Source of the DNA: Pseudomonas defluvii
GTDB taxonomy: Bacteria; Pseudomonadota; Gammaproteobacteria; Pseudomonadales; Pseudomonadaceae
NCBI RefSeq assembly: GCF_001695625.1
Contig: NZ_MBPN01000005.1
Span: 1 to 64,000 of the forward strand
Direction: 5' to 3'
DNA length: 64,000 nt
Position 1 is the first letter of the stretch; each line of letters starts with the position of its first letter. Shown here piece by piece: positions 56,257 to 64,000 of this stretch. The notes beneath the pieces are model-generated. The model was not told the origin of the DNA, did not search any database, and saw nothing but the letters and a program-made list of their open reading frames with translations. The position numbers and the translations under genes are program-made.

Positions 56257-57552
56257 TTACTGCTGATGTTCACCGCGCTCACGGGCAATGGCACGGTAGC
56301 CAATGTCGTTGCGGTAGAAGCTGCCTTCCCAGCTGATTTCACGGGCCAGGCGGTACGCTTGCTGCTGTGCGGCTTCAACGGTTTCGCCCAGTGCTGTGGC
56401 ACAGAGTACACGACCGCCGGTGGCGACGATTGCGCCATCCTTGAGTGCGGTACCCGCGTGGAACACCTTGCCGGTCAGTTGGGCAGCAGCGTCCAGGCCG
56501 TGGATCGGTGCACCTTTGGTGTAGTCGCCCGGGTAGCCGCCAGCTGCCAAGACCACGCCCAGGCTTGGCTGCGGGTTCCACTGTGCTTCGACCTTGTCCA
56601 GCGCCTTGGCGAATGCGGCTTCGATCAGCAGCACCAGGCTCGACTCCAGGCGCAGCATGACGGGCTGGGTCTCCGGGTCGCCGAAACGGCAGTTGAACTC
56701 GATGACCTTCGGGTTGCCCGCTTTGTCGATCATCAGACCGGCATAGAGGAAGCCCGTGTAGACATTGCCTTCCTCGGCCATGCCGCGAACGGTCGGCCAG
56801 ATCACCTGATCCATGACCCGCTGATGCACCTCGGCGGTTACGACCGGTGCTGGCGAGTAGGCACCCATGCCGCCGGTGTTCGGGCCGGTATCGCCGTCGC
56901 CGACGCGCTTGTGGTCCTGGCTGGTGGCCATCGGCAGCACATTATTGCCGTCGACCATGACGATGAAGCTGGCTTCTTCGCCATCGAGGAATTCCTCGAT
57001 CACTACGCGCGAACCGGCTTCACCGAAGGCGTTGCCAGCGAGCATGTCGCGTACGGCGTCTTCGGCTTCTGCCAGGGTCATGGCAACGATCACGCCTTTG
57101 CCCGCGGCCAGGCCGTCGGCCTTGATCACGATCGGTGCGCCTTTTTCGCGCAGGTAGGCCAGTGCCGGTTCGATTTCAGTGAAGTTCTGGTAATCGGCGG
57201 TCGGAATCTTGTGGCGTGCCAGGAAGTCCTTGGTGAACGCCTTGGAGCCTTCCAGTTGGGCGGCACCCTTGGTTGGGCCGAAGCAGTCCAGACCACGGCT
57301 GCGGAACAGATCGACGACGCCAGCGACCAGCGGGCCTTCCGGGCCGACGATGGTCAGGGTGACGTTTTTCTCGGCGAAGTCAGCCAACTGCTCCAGCGCG
57401 GTGACGTCGATGGCGACGTTCTCGCACTTGGCTTCGGTAGCGGTACCGGCGTTGCCTGGGGCGACGAAGACTTTCTCGACGCGTGGGTCCTGGGCAACTT
57501 TCCAGGCCAGGGCGTGTTCACGACCGCCGCTGCCAATAATCAAAACCTTCAT
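56257..57552 (-). CDS. purD: phosphoribosylamine-glycine ligase
   Basis: PurD (GAR synthetase) joins 5-phosphoribosylamine and glycine with ATP in purine synthesis. The 431-residue protein has the N-terminal VLIIGSGGREHALAWK, the ATP-grasp core (IVIKADGLAAGKGVIVA) and the metal-binding GNPKVIEFNCRFGDPETQ. Length is normal. It follows purH on the same strand after a 121-base gap containing a very stable hairpin. Confidence 0.97.
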   Translation of the reverse strand: MKVLIIGSGGREHALAWKVAQDPRVEKVFVAPGNAGTATEAKCENVAIDVTALEQLADFAEKNVTLTIVGPEGPLVAGVVDLFRSRGLDCFGPTKGAAQLEGSKAFTKDFLARHKIPTADYQNFTEIEPALAYLREKGAPIVIKADGLAAGKGVIVAMTLAEAEDAVRDMLAGNAFGEAGSRVVIEEFLDGEEASFIVMVDGNNVLPMATSQDHKRVGDGDTGPNTGGMGAYSPAPVVTAEVHQRVMDQVIWPTVRGMAEEGNVYTGFLYAGLMIDKAGNPKVIEFNCRFGDPETQPVMLRLESSLVLLIEAAFAKALDKVEAQWNPQPSLGVVLAAGGYPGDYTKGAPIHGLDAAAQLTGKVFHAGTALKDGAIVATGGRVLCATALGETVEAAQQQAYRLAREISWEGSFYRNDIGYRAIARERGEHQQ

Positions 57553-57595
57553 GTCAAAACCTCGATGACGCTAATTCTGGAAACTGCGGGAGCCA

Positions 57596-57659
57596 GCGTT
57601 GTGGCGATGGGCGCGTTGCAGTCCTGGGGACTGCACGCGGCCTGTATCGCTGACAACGC
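57596..57659 (-). other. long stable hairpin between purH and purD
   Basis: On the plus strand GCGTTGT (57596-57602) and GCGAT (57604-57608) pair with ACAACGC (57653-57659) and ATCGC (57646-57650); inside, CGCGTTGCAGTCC (57612-57624) pairs with GGACTGCACGCG (57628-57639) with one bulged T, leaving a 3-base loop. That is about 24 base pairs with small internal loops. It occupies most of the 121-base gap in a probable operon; no protein frame is convincing. It may be an RNA control or processing element, or a palindromic repeat. Confidence 0.7.
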
Positions 57660-57673
57660 CGGCGCCTGAGCGC

Positions 57674-59275
57674 TTAGTGGCGGAAGTGGCGCATGCCGGT
57701 GAAGACCATTGCAATGCCGGCTTCGTCAGCGGCAGCAATGACTTCTGCATCGCGCATCGAGCCGCCTGGCTGGATCACGGCAGTGATACCCACTTTAGCT
57801 GCATTATCGATGCCGTCACGGAACGGGAAGAACGCGTCCGAGGCCATGACCGCACCCTGCACCTGCAGGCCGGCGTGCTCAGCTTTGATCGCAGCAATGC
57901 GCGCGGAGTTGACGCGGCTCATCTGGCCTGCGCCAACACCGATGGTCTGACGGTTCTTGGCGTAGACGATCGCGTTGGACTTGACGAACTTGGCCACTTT
58001 CCAGGCGAAGATCAGGTCGTTGATTTCCTGTTCGGTCGGCGCGCGCTTGGTCACGACTTTCAGGTCGTTGGCCGAGATCATGCCATTGTCGCGGCTCTGC
58101 ACCAGCAGGCCGCCGTTGACGCGCTTGTAGTCCCAGGCGGCAGCACGCTCGGCAGGCCATTCGCCGCAGGTCAGCAGGCGCACGTTGGCTTTGGCTGCAA
58201 CCACAGCGCGGGCTTCGTCGCTGACGCTTGGGGCGATGATCACTTCGACGAACTGACGCTCGACGATGGCTTTGGCGGTTTCGCCGTCCAGTTCGCGGTT
58301 GAAGGCGATGATGCCGCCGAAGGCCGACTCGGTGTCGGTGGCGTAGGCCAGCTCGTAGGCCTGGCGAATGCCGCCCTCAGGGCTGACAGCCACGCCGCAT
58401 GGGTTGGCGTGCTTGACGATGACGCAGGCCGGCTTGACGAAGCTCTTCACGCACTCCAGCGCGGCGTCGGTGTCGGCCACGTTGTTGTACGACAGCTCTT
58501 TGCCTTGCAGCTGTACGGCCGTCGAGATGCTGGCTTCGGCTGGCTTGGCTTCAACGTAGAACGCCGCGCTCTGGTGCGGATTCTCGCCGTAGCGCATTTC
58601 CTGGGCTTTGACGAACTGGCTGTTGAAGGTGCGCGGGAATTCGCTGCGGCCTTCGGTGGTCAGGGTTTGCGCCGACTGGTTGATGGTGCCCATGTAGTTG
58701 GCAATCATGCCGTCGTAGGCTGCGGTGTGCTCGAAGGCCTTGAGCATCAGGTCGAAACGCTGAGCGTAGGTCAGGCCGCCGGCCTTGAGGTTTTCCAGGA
58801 CGCTGGCGTAATCGCTGGCGTTAACCACGATGGCGACGTCTTTGTGGTTCTTGGCCGCCGAACGCACCATGGTCGGGCCGCCGATGTCGATGTTCTCGAT
58901 AGCGGTCGGCAGGTCGCAGCCTGGCTTGGTGATGGTGGCTTCGAAGGGGTAGAGGTTGACCGCGACCAGATCGATCGGCTTGATCCCGTGCTGTTCCATG
59001 ATCGCATCGTCGGTACCGCGACGACCGAGGATACCGCCGTGGATTTTCGGGTGCAGGGTCTTGACCCGGCCGTCCATCATTTCAGCGAAGCCGGTGTAGT
59101 CGGCGACTTCGACTGCAGCAACGCCGTTGTCCCGGAGCAGCTTGAAGGTGCCGCCGGTGGACAGGATCTCGACACCGAGTTGTTCCAGTTCGCGGGCGAA
59201 TTCAAGGATCCCGGTCTTGTCGGAAACGCTGATCAAGGCGCGGCGGATCGGCAGGCGGGTGGTCTGGTCGGTCAT
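57674..59275 (-). CDS. purH: bifunctional AICAR transformylase / IMP cyclohydrolase
   Basis: PurH performs the last two steps to IMP. The 533-residue protein has the N-terminal IMP cyclohydrolase (MGS-like) domain, [29 protein letters not shown], and the C-terminal transformylase with [13 protein letters not shown] and [13 protein letters not shown] choose ATG 59275 (MTDQTTRLP); an upstream ATG at 59287 would add four residues. It lies between fis and purD on the same strand, with a terminator separating it from fis. Confidence 0.97.
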   Translation of the reverse strand: MTDQTTRLPIRRALISVSDKTGILEFARELEQLGVEILSTGGTFKLLRDNGVAAVEVADYTGFAEMMDGRVKTLHPKIHGGILGRRGTDDAIMEQHGIKPIDLVAVNLYPFEATITKPGCDLPTAIENIDIGGPTMVRSAAKNHKDVAIVVNASDYASVLENLKAGGLTYAQRFDLMLKAFEHTAAYDGMIANYMGTINQSAQTLTTEGRSEFPRTFNSQFVKAQEMRYGENPHQSAAFYVEAKPAEASISTAVQLQGKELSYNNVADTDAALECVKSFVKPACVIVKHANPCGVAVSPEGGIRQAYELAYATDTESAFGGIIAFNRELDGETAKAIVERQFVEVIIAPSVSDEARAVVAAKANVRLLTCGEWPAERAAAWDYKRVNGGLLVQSRDNGMISANDLKVVTKRAPTEQEINDLIFAWKVAKFVKSNAIVYAKNRQTIGVGAGQMSRVNSARIAAIKAEHAGLQVQGAVMASDAFFPFRDGIDNAAKVGITAVIQPGGSMRDAEVIAAADEAGIAMVFTGMRHFRH

Positions 59276-59304
59276 TTCAGATTCCATAACGCGGTGGTTT
59301 CAGC

Positions 59305-59341
59305 AAAAAAGGCGACCTCATCGAATGGGAGCCGCCTTTTC
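59305..59341 (-). terminator. terminator of dusB-fis
   Basis: On the minus strand AAAAGGCG (59340-59333) pairs with CGCCTTTT (59314-59307), with an imperfect inner stem and a run of six T. It lies 17 bases after the fis stop and upstream of purH, so purH likely has its own promoter or relies on read-through. Confidence 0.8.
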
Positions 59342-59357
59342 TGGTTTGGATTCATGC

Positions 59358-59678
59358 TTAGAGCAGGTCGTACTGCTTGAGTTTCTTGCGCAGCGTGCCA
59401 CGGTTGAGCCCGAGCAGTTCACTGGCTTTGGTCTGGTTGCCCTTGACGTAGTTCATCACGCTTTCGAGCAACGGCGCTTCGACTTCCGAGAGCACTAGGT
59501 TGTACACGTCCGTGACGGCAGCACCCTCGAGGTGCGCGAAGTAGTTGTGCAGCGCCTTCTCCACGCTCCCGCGAAGGGTCTGGCCCTCTTCGCTCGGGGT
59601 GTTGAGGTGCTGTTTCAGGTTGACGTTGTCGCTCACGGGCGTTGTTCCACTCACTAAAGTCTCGGTCATCATCGTCAT
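59358..59678 (-). CDS. fis: DNA-binding protein Fis
   Basis: A 106-residue nucleoid protein that bends DNA and activates rRNA and other promoters. The helix-turn-helix is at the C-terminus ([24 protein letters not shown]), and the central helices include VMNYV. It is slightly longer than the enteric protein, as usual in pseudomonads. It overlaps the dusB stop by 4 bases, the ancestral dusB-fis arrangement of gammaproteobacteria. Confidence 0.98.
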   Translation of the reverse strand: MTMMTETLVSGTTPVSDNVNLKQHLNTPSEEGQTLRGSVEKALHNYFAHLEGAAVTDVYNLVLSEVEAPLLESVMNYVKGNQTKASELLGLNRGTLRKKLKQYDLL

Positions 59679-60688
59679 GCGGCCACCCCTTGTCCGTCCT
59701 CTGTCTCAAGGCTTTGTTCACGTTCACGGAAAAAGGCGTGAACGTGGGCGCACTGCGCTTGCGTATCGTCCAAACGATTGAACTGGGCGCGAAACTCCTT
59801 GGCGCCCGGCAGCGTTGCCAGATACCAGCCGACATGCTTGCGGGCAATGCGTACGCCCATCACATCGCCATAGAAGGCGTGCAGCGCGGCCAGGTGCTCC
59901 AGCAGAATTCGTTCCACTTCATCCAACTGCGGTGCCGGCAAGGTTTCACCGGTGCGCAGGTAATGCTCGATCTCGCGAAAGATCCATGGCCGCCCTTGGG
60001 CTGCCCGGCCGATCAACAGGCCGTCGGCTCCAGTGGCGTTCAGCACCACACGGGCCTTCTCTGGCGAGGTGATATCGCCGTTGGCAAAAACCGGTATCGA
60101 CACCGCCTGCTTGATCGCCGCGATGGTGTCGTATTCGGCTTCGCCGGTATACAGGTCGGCGCGGGTGCGTCCATGGACCGCCAGCGCCTGGATGCCGGCC
60201 TGCTCGGCGATTTTCGCCACGGTCAGGCCGTTCTTGTTTGCACGGTCCCAGCCCGTGCGGATCTTCAGGGTGACAGGTACGTCCACCGCGGCAACTACCG
60301 CATGGAGGATTTCACTGACCAAGGCTTCATCTTTCAATAAAGCAGAGCCTGCGGCTTTGTTGCAGACTTTTTTTGCCGGGCAACCCATATTGATATCAAT
60401 GATCTGGGCGCCAAATTCCACGTTGGCCCGGGCCGCCGCCGCCAGCATCTGCGCATCACCACCGGCGATCTGTACCGAGCGTGGCTCGGGATCACCTTCG
60501 TGGATCATGCGCAGACGCGACTTGCGGCTGTTCCACAGGCTCATGTCGCTGCTGACCATTTCCGAGACAACAAGCCCCGCGCCCATGCGTCGGCAAAGCT
60601 GACGAAAAGGCTGGTCCGTCACCCCGGCCATCGGCGCGAGGATCAAGGCATTCTGCAGTGTGTAGGGGCCGATGCGTACCGCCGACAT
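59675..60688 (-). CDS. dusB: tRNA-dihydrouridine synthase B
   Basis: A 337-residue FMN enzyme that reduces uridine to dihydrouridine in the tRNA D-loop. It has the TIM-barrel start [16 protein letters not shown], the catalytic Cys in [16 protein letters not shown], and [12 protein letters not shown] for the FMN phosphate. It is cotranscribed with fis. The 174-base gap to the next upstream gene contains a GC-rich stem (60822-60858) and AT-rich sequence near 60772-60790, which may hold the promoter. Confidence 0.97.
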   Translation of the reverse strand: MSAVRIGPYTLQNALILAPMAGVTDQPFRQLCRRMGAGLVVSEMVSSDMSLWNSRKSRLRMIHEGDPEPRSVQIAGGDAQMLAAAARANVEFGAQIIDINMGCPAKKVCNKAAGSALLKDEALVSEILHAVVAAVDVPVTLKIRTGWDRANKNGLTVAKIAEQAGIQALAVHGRTRADLYTGEAEYDTIAAIKQAVSIPVFANGDITSPEKARVVLNATGADGLLIGRAAQGRPWIFREIEHYLRTGETLPAPQLDEVERILLEHLAALHAFYGDVMGVRIARKHVGWYLATLPGAKEFRAQFNRLDDTQAQCAHVHAFFREREQSLETEDGQGVAA

Positions 60689-60821
60689 AGGAGTTCCCTG
60701 TTGTGGGGCCGGATCATTGGAGTTCGAAAAAGGGATCGCATGATACCCGCTCTCGATGACTGGATAAAGGTCGATTTGGATAAAATCTGAACAGCTATGA
60801 GCTTATTCCGACCGGTTACGA

Positions 60822-60858
60822 GGGCTCGGCAGGCGCCACGAATATGGCGCCGGAGCCC
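60822..60858 (-). terminator. GC-rich stem after the zinc-ribbon protein gene
   Basis: GGGCTC (60822-60827) and GGCGCCA (60832-60838) pair with TGGCGCC (60845-60851) and GAGCCC (60853-60858). The stem starts within 5 bases of the stop of the gene at 60863 (minus strand). It has no T-run, so termination is plausible but not certain. Confidence 0.6.
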
Positions 60859-60862
60859 GGAA

Positions 60863-62122
60863 TTACTCGGGCGAGCGGAAACTCAGGCTGTAATTGACGG
60901 CCTTTGGCCCCGGATCGAGGATGTCCAGTGCGATGTGAATAGGCGTCTGGCTGGGCATTTCCCCCTTGCCCGCCAATTCGCCACTGAGGTATTCGGCCGG
61001 CTTGAAGCGGCGACTGGCAATCAACTGGCCATTGAGGTCGGCGAAGCGCAGTTCCAGCAGGGGAAACGGCTGGGAGAAGGGAGCACGGTTGTAGATGATC
61101 GCGTCGACGATCAGTGCGCCAGTGAAATCCGGGTGGCTGCGGACCACCAGGTTGCTGCTCTTTATTCGAGCGATATCGACTTTTGACGGCACGCTGCAGC
61201 CCAATTGCGGGCACAGTTGCTGGAACCACGGGCGGTACTGATCCTGACGAGCCAGTTCATCGAAGTGGTACGCAATGTACTGGGCGGCGAGGCCGGAGGC
61301 GGCCAGCAGGATCAACAGGCTCCAGAGCAGGCGGCGGCCCCACGAGTTGCGTGGCTTTTGCCAATCGAGCTGCAAAGGGTCGTCTACCAGATCGAGCAAT
61401 GGCTCCTTGCGCGCTGGTCGACCGGACATCGCCCCCAACCCGGGTTCCTGACGTTCCTGTTCGACCGCTGGTGCTTCATCATCGGCATGCAGGGTGTCGT
61501 GTGCCGACAGACGGTCGCTCGGAAGGTCGGGCTCATCGTCGTCGGTGCCATGCGCGCGGCGTGGCTCGTCATCGAAGTCGTTTGAGTCGAGCGACAGGGA
61601 GGGTTCTGTGCGTTCCCCCTGAGCCGGTTCGTGGTCTACCGGCTCATTGTCTATCACGGGGGGATGAGACGCTTCCTCCGCGGCTACGGGTGGCTCGTCT
61701 GCCGGGTTGCCGAACAGGTCGTCGGCCAGTGGCGGTTCATCACCGTCGCGGCTGGCGCTGAGGCCGGTATCACGTCGTGCTGGCCCCTTGAGCTCGGTGA
61801 TGGGCTGGATTTCGCGCTGTTCCAGGCGCGCCAGCTCTTCATCGAGGTCAAGGTGGTCGAGGTCCAGTTCGGCCGCGCGCCATTCCCGTTGGCTGATCGC
61901 CGGGGCTGGCGGATTTGCCGCCGGCGCGCTGAGCGGCGCAGGTGGCTGCTCGGTTTCGGCGGCCTTGTTCGCAGCCTGCTGCTCAAGCAGTTGGCGGGCA
62001 GCGTTGAACACTTGCAGACAGTTGCCGCAGCGCACCACACCGCGCGCCACACTCAGTTGAGTGTGGCTGACGCGGAAACTGGTCTGGCAATGGGGGCACT
62101 GGGTGACGAAACTGTCGGTCAT
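60863..62122 (-). CDS. zinc-ribbon and DUF3426 membrane protein
   Basis: A 419-residue protein. An N-terminal MJ0042-type zinc ribbon is clear: CPHC, then after about 18 residues CGNC (residues about 9-34). A long acidic, low-complexity region follows (about 60-255), then one membrane helix (LLWSLLILLAASGLAAQYIA, near 270-290) and the C-terminal DUF3426 domain, probably periplasmic. It usually lies between prmA and dusB in pseudomonads. Its function is unknown to me. ATG 62122 (MTDSFVTQCP) is preferred over one 21 bases upstream. Confidence 0.88.
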   Translation of the reverse strand: MTDSFVTQCPHCQTSFRVSHTQLSVARGVVRCGNCLQVFNAARQLLEQQAANKAAETEQPPAPLSAPAANPPAPAISQREWRAAELDLDHLDLDEELARLEQREIQPITELKGPARRDTGLSASRDGDEPPLADDLFGNPADEPPVAAEEASHPPVIDNEPVDHEPAQGERTEPSLSLDSNDFDDEPRRAHGTDDDEPDLPSDRLSAHDTLHADDEAPAVEQERQEPGLGAMSGRPARKEPLLDLVDDPLQLDWQKPRNSWGRRLLWSLLILLAASGLAAQYIAYHFDELARQDQYRPWFQQLCPQLGCSVPSKVDIARIKSSNLVVRSHPDFTGALIVDAIIYNRAPFSQPFPLLELRFADLNGQLIASRRFKPAEYLSGELAGKGEMPSQTPIHIALDILDPGPKAVNYSLSFRSPE

Positions 62123-62162
62123 GCGGCGATCCGAATTGTGCAAGCGTCCATTCTAGGTGCTC

Positions 62163-63041
62163 TTAGCGACGGCGACCACTGATACGCACCCAGCCATCGC
62201 GTTCGGCGATTGGGTCCAGCTCGAAGTCATTGGCATAGGCGGCTGCGACCTCTGCGCCTTGCTCGGCGAGAATGCCGGACAGTGCCAGCAAACCACCAGG
62301 GCGAACCAGGCTGGATAGTTGCGGCGCCAGCGAAACCAGTGGGCCGGCGAGGATATTGGCGACCAGTACCTCGGCCTGCATGGCGGGCATCTGCTCTGGC
62401 AGGTAGAGCGGGAAGCGTTCATCGGCGATGCCGTTGCGCCCGGCGTTGTCGCGGGAGGCCTCGAGGGCCTGCACGTCGATATCGGTACCGACGGCCTGGC
62501 GCGCACCGAGCAACAGTGCGGCGATGGCGAGGATGCCCGAGCCGCAGCCGAAGTCGAGGACTTCACGGCCTTGCAGGTCCTGGCCGTCCAGCCATTCCAG
62601 GCACAGCGCGGTGGTCGGGTGGGTACCGGTGCCGAAGGCCAGGCCCGGGTCGAGCAGCAGGTTGACCGCTTCGGGCTCTGGTGCGGCATGCCAGCTTGGC
62701 ACGATCCACAGGCGCTTGCCGAAGCGCATTGGCTGGAAGTTGTCCATCCAGCTACGTTCCCAGTCCTGATCCTCGATCACCTCGGCGTGGTGCTCCGGCA
62801 GCTCGGCGCCGGTCAGCAGGCGCAGGTGGGCAAACACCGCGTCGGGCTCGGCATCGGCTTCGAACAGGGCCAGCAGGTGGGTGTGCGACCACAGTGGGGT
62901 GGTGTTGAGGTCCGGTTCGAAAATTGGCTGGTCTTCGGCATCCATGAAGGTGACGGAGACGGCGCCGACTTCGAGCAGGGCGTCTTCATAGGTTTCGGCT
63001 TGTTCCGGGCTGATAGCCAGACGTACTTGCAGCCAGGGCAT
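62163..63041 (-). CDS. prmA: ribosomal protein L11 methyltransferase
   Basis: PrmA trimethylates ribosomal protein L11. The 292-residue protein has the N-terminal substrate-binding domain ([15 protein letters not shown]) and a class I SAM methylase with [20 protein letters not shown] and the NILAGPL motif. Start ATG 63041 (MPWLQVRL) follows AAAGGT; an upstream in-frame ATG at 63089 would add 16 residues. In P. aeruginosa accC precedes prmA; here an oxidoreductase gene does. Confidence 0.96.
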   Translation of the reverse strand: MPWLQVRLAISPEQAETYEDALLEVGAVSVTFMDAEDQPIFEPDLNTTPLWSHTHLLALFEADAEPDAVFAHLRLLTGAELPEHHAEVIEDQDWERSWMDNFQPMRFGKRLWIVPSWHAAPEPEAVNLLLDPGLAFGTGTHPTTALCLEWLDGQDLQGREVLDFGCGSGILAIAALLLGARQAVGTDIDVQALEASRDNAGRNGIADERFPLYLPEQMPAMQAEVLVANILAGPLVSLAPQLSSLVRPGGLLALSGILAEQGAEVAAAYANDFELDPIAERDGWVRISGRRR

Positions 63042-63150
63042 GGCGTTTACCTTTGGGAAATCTACAGGGGCAGCCAACGGCTGCGTCAAGCGCGCCAGTT
63101 TACATGAGTGCGAAGGGTTTGGCGTAGAGGGGATGCATCACCGGCAAGGC

Positions 63151-63176
63151 CGGTGCCTGCAGACGCGCAGGCACCG
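63151..63176. repeat. perfect hairpin between the dehydrogenase gene and prmA
   Basis: CGGTGCCTGC (63151-63160) and GCAGGCACCG (63167-63176) are perfect 10-base complements with a 6-base loop, 17 bases after the dehydrogenase stop on the same strand. There is no T-run in the minus direction. It may terminate the dehydrogenase message; it stands at the junction of two gene blocks. Confidence 0.65.
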
Positions 63177-63192
63177 ACATTGCTGGCGTGAT

Positions 63193-64000
63193 TCAGCGTT
63201 TTGATGGCGAGACGATGATCTTCACGTTTTCCTCTTTATTGTTCACCAGCTCGTCAAAGCCGCGCCCGACGATCTGTTCCAGGTCGATGCGCCCTGTCAC
63301 CAGCGGGGTAATGTCCAGCCGCCCGTCGGCGATGAACGCGATGACGTCAGCAAACTCACCGTTGTACGCCAGGGCGCCGAGGACCTGTTTCTCGGTCGAG
63401 ACCAGCTCAAAGAAATTGAACTCGCTCGGTTCTTCGAAGATCCCCACCAGTACGCACTTGCCTGCCTTGCGGAGGGTGTCGATGGCCAGTTTGGCGGTGT
63501 GCTTGTTGCCGATGCACTCGAAGCTGACATCGGCACCCAAGCCGTTGGTCAGGGCACGGATCTCGGCCAGGGCATCGCATTCCTTCGGATCGAGCACCAC
63601 GCTGGCGCCCACCTCCAGGGCCTTGGCCTTGCGTGCGGACGACATTTCCAGGGCAATCACCTTGGCTGCGCCTGCCGCTTTGGCACACATGATGGTGCAC
63701 AGGCCGATGGTGCCGGCGCCAACCACGACGACAGTCTGGCCAAGCAGGTTGCCGGCTTTCTTGACCGCATGCATGCCCACCGCCAGGGGCTCGATCAGTG
63801 CGCCGGCCTCCCGAGGGAAACCGGCCGGTAGTTTGTACAGCAGGTTGGCCGGTACGTTGACGCGCTCGGCGAATGCACCGTTGTTCATCAGCCCGGTAAA
63901 GGCCAGGCGCTCGCAGATGTTGTACAGGCCGTGGGTGCAGTAGTAGCAGGTGCCACAGTGCTGGCAGGCATCGGCGGCGACCGGGTCGCCGACGGCATAG
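63193..64000 (-). CDS. 2,3-butanediol dehydrogenase-like zinc alcohol dehydrogenase, N-terminus outside the window
   Basis: About 269 C-terminal codons of a medium-chain zinc dehydrogenase; the 5' end is beyond 64000. The structural-zinc cysteines are visible at the edge (DACQHCGTCYYCTH and, seven residues on, NIC). The NAD-binding VVGAGTIGLCTIMCAKAAGA has GxGxxG, and EPLAVGMHAVKKAG is family-typical. From memory it resembles the P. putida butanediol dehydrogenase of the acetoin (aco) cluster, so acoin-pathway genes and an AcoR regulator would be expected just upstream. Sorbitol or threonine dehydrogenase are less likely alternatives. Confidence 0.87.
   Translation of the reverse strand, partial: YAVGDPVAADACQHCGTCYYCTHGLYNICERLAFTGLMNNGAFAERVNVPANLLYKLPAGFPREAGALIEPLAVGMHAVKKAGNLLGQTVVVVGAGTIGLCTIMCAKAAGAAKVIALEMSSARKAKALEVGASVVLDPKECDALAEIRALTNGLGADVSFECIGNKHTAKLAIDTLRKAGKCVLVGIFEEPSEFNFFELVSTEKQVLGALAYNGEFADVIAFIADGRLDITPLVTGRIDLEQIVGRGFDELVNNKEENVKIIVSPSKR

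Noticed and set aside
57599..59380. A 593-codon open frame on the plus strand opposite purH
   Set aside because: purH motifs are all on the minus strand. The reverse frame also spans the fis-purH terminator and the purH-purD hairpin, and looks like a codon-bias artefact.

Overview
The window is chromosomal DNA of a fluorescent Pseudomonas, most likely of the P. putida group. This rests on recognisable proteins (azurin, RetS, OprC, DesT, the Bra/Liv and Urt transporters), uniformly high GC, REP-type repeats, and a gene order I recall for P. putida-type genomes: rpsF-rpsR-rplI-dnaB, ygiQ, azurin-nadE-pncB, braCDEFG, cbpA-cbpM, urtABCDE, oprC, cob genes, retS, purD-purH-fis-dusB, prmA. I see no rRNA, tRNA, transposase, integrase, prophage or CRISPR array. 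It is mostly core genome with small accessory patches. Layout. 1-6200: ribosomal operon (S6, S18, a membrane protein, L9) behind an S6:S18-type leader, then the replicative helicase and the radical-SAM protein YgiQ. 6300-10450: a fused ATP-grasp/alpha-E protein with a transglutaminase-like protein, a LOG-family phosphoribohydrolase and a 29-codon ORF. 10540-13190: azurin, then nadE and pncB of NAD salvage. 13546-18746: branched-chain amino acid ABC transporter behind a sigma-54 promoter. 18747-19398: a gene-free stretch with DnaA-box-like sequences. 19399-28408: mixed genes (SDR, AGE epimerase, DesT, a secreted repeat peptide, AsmA, lipase, PsiF-like protein, permease, lipoprotein). 28463-31166: an Hsp70-like ATPase divergent from cbpA-cbpM, with a heat-shock promoter. 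31225-37861: two acetyltransferases and the urea transporter urtABCDE. 38003-42900: a copper cluster (two DUF2946 proteins, a PCu(A)C chaperone, the OprC receptor, a PepSY protein). 43019-50525: corrin-ring synthesis (cobK-cbiD-cobL divergent from cobG-cobH-cobI-cobJ). 50634-52731: three tandem paralogous genes of unknown function, the best candidate for an undescribed system. 52728-63041: MarC-family protein, RetS, purD, purH, fis, dusB, a zinc-ribbon membrane protein and prmA. 63193-64000: the C-terminal part of a 2,3-butanediol dehydrogenase-like enzyme. How the genes work together. Nitrogen acquisition is prominent: both the branched-chain amino acid and the urea transporter carry GG-N10-GC sigma-54 promoter sequences. 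The copper genes form one same-strand block that probably couples outer-membrane uptake, periplasmic chaperoning and an inner-membrane step. The cob genes combine oxygen-dependent CobG with CbiD, a mixed aerobic-type route. Intergenic RNA structure is unusually rich: a Shine-Dalgarno-sequestering leader before rpsF, a hairpin over the braD start, perfect hairpins in the three-paralog cassette, and a stem of about 24 bp between purH and purD. No searches or folding programs were run; family calls rest on reading motifs and on memory of the families.
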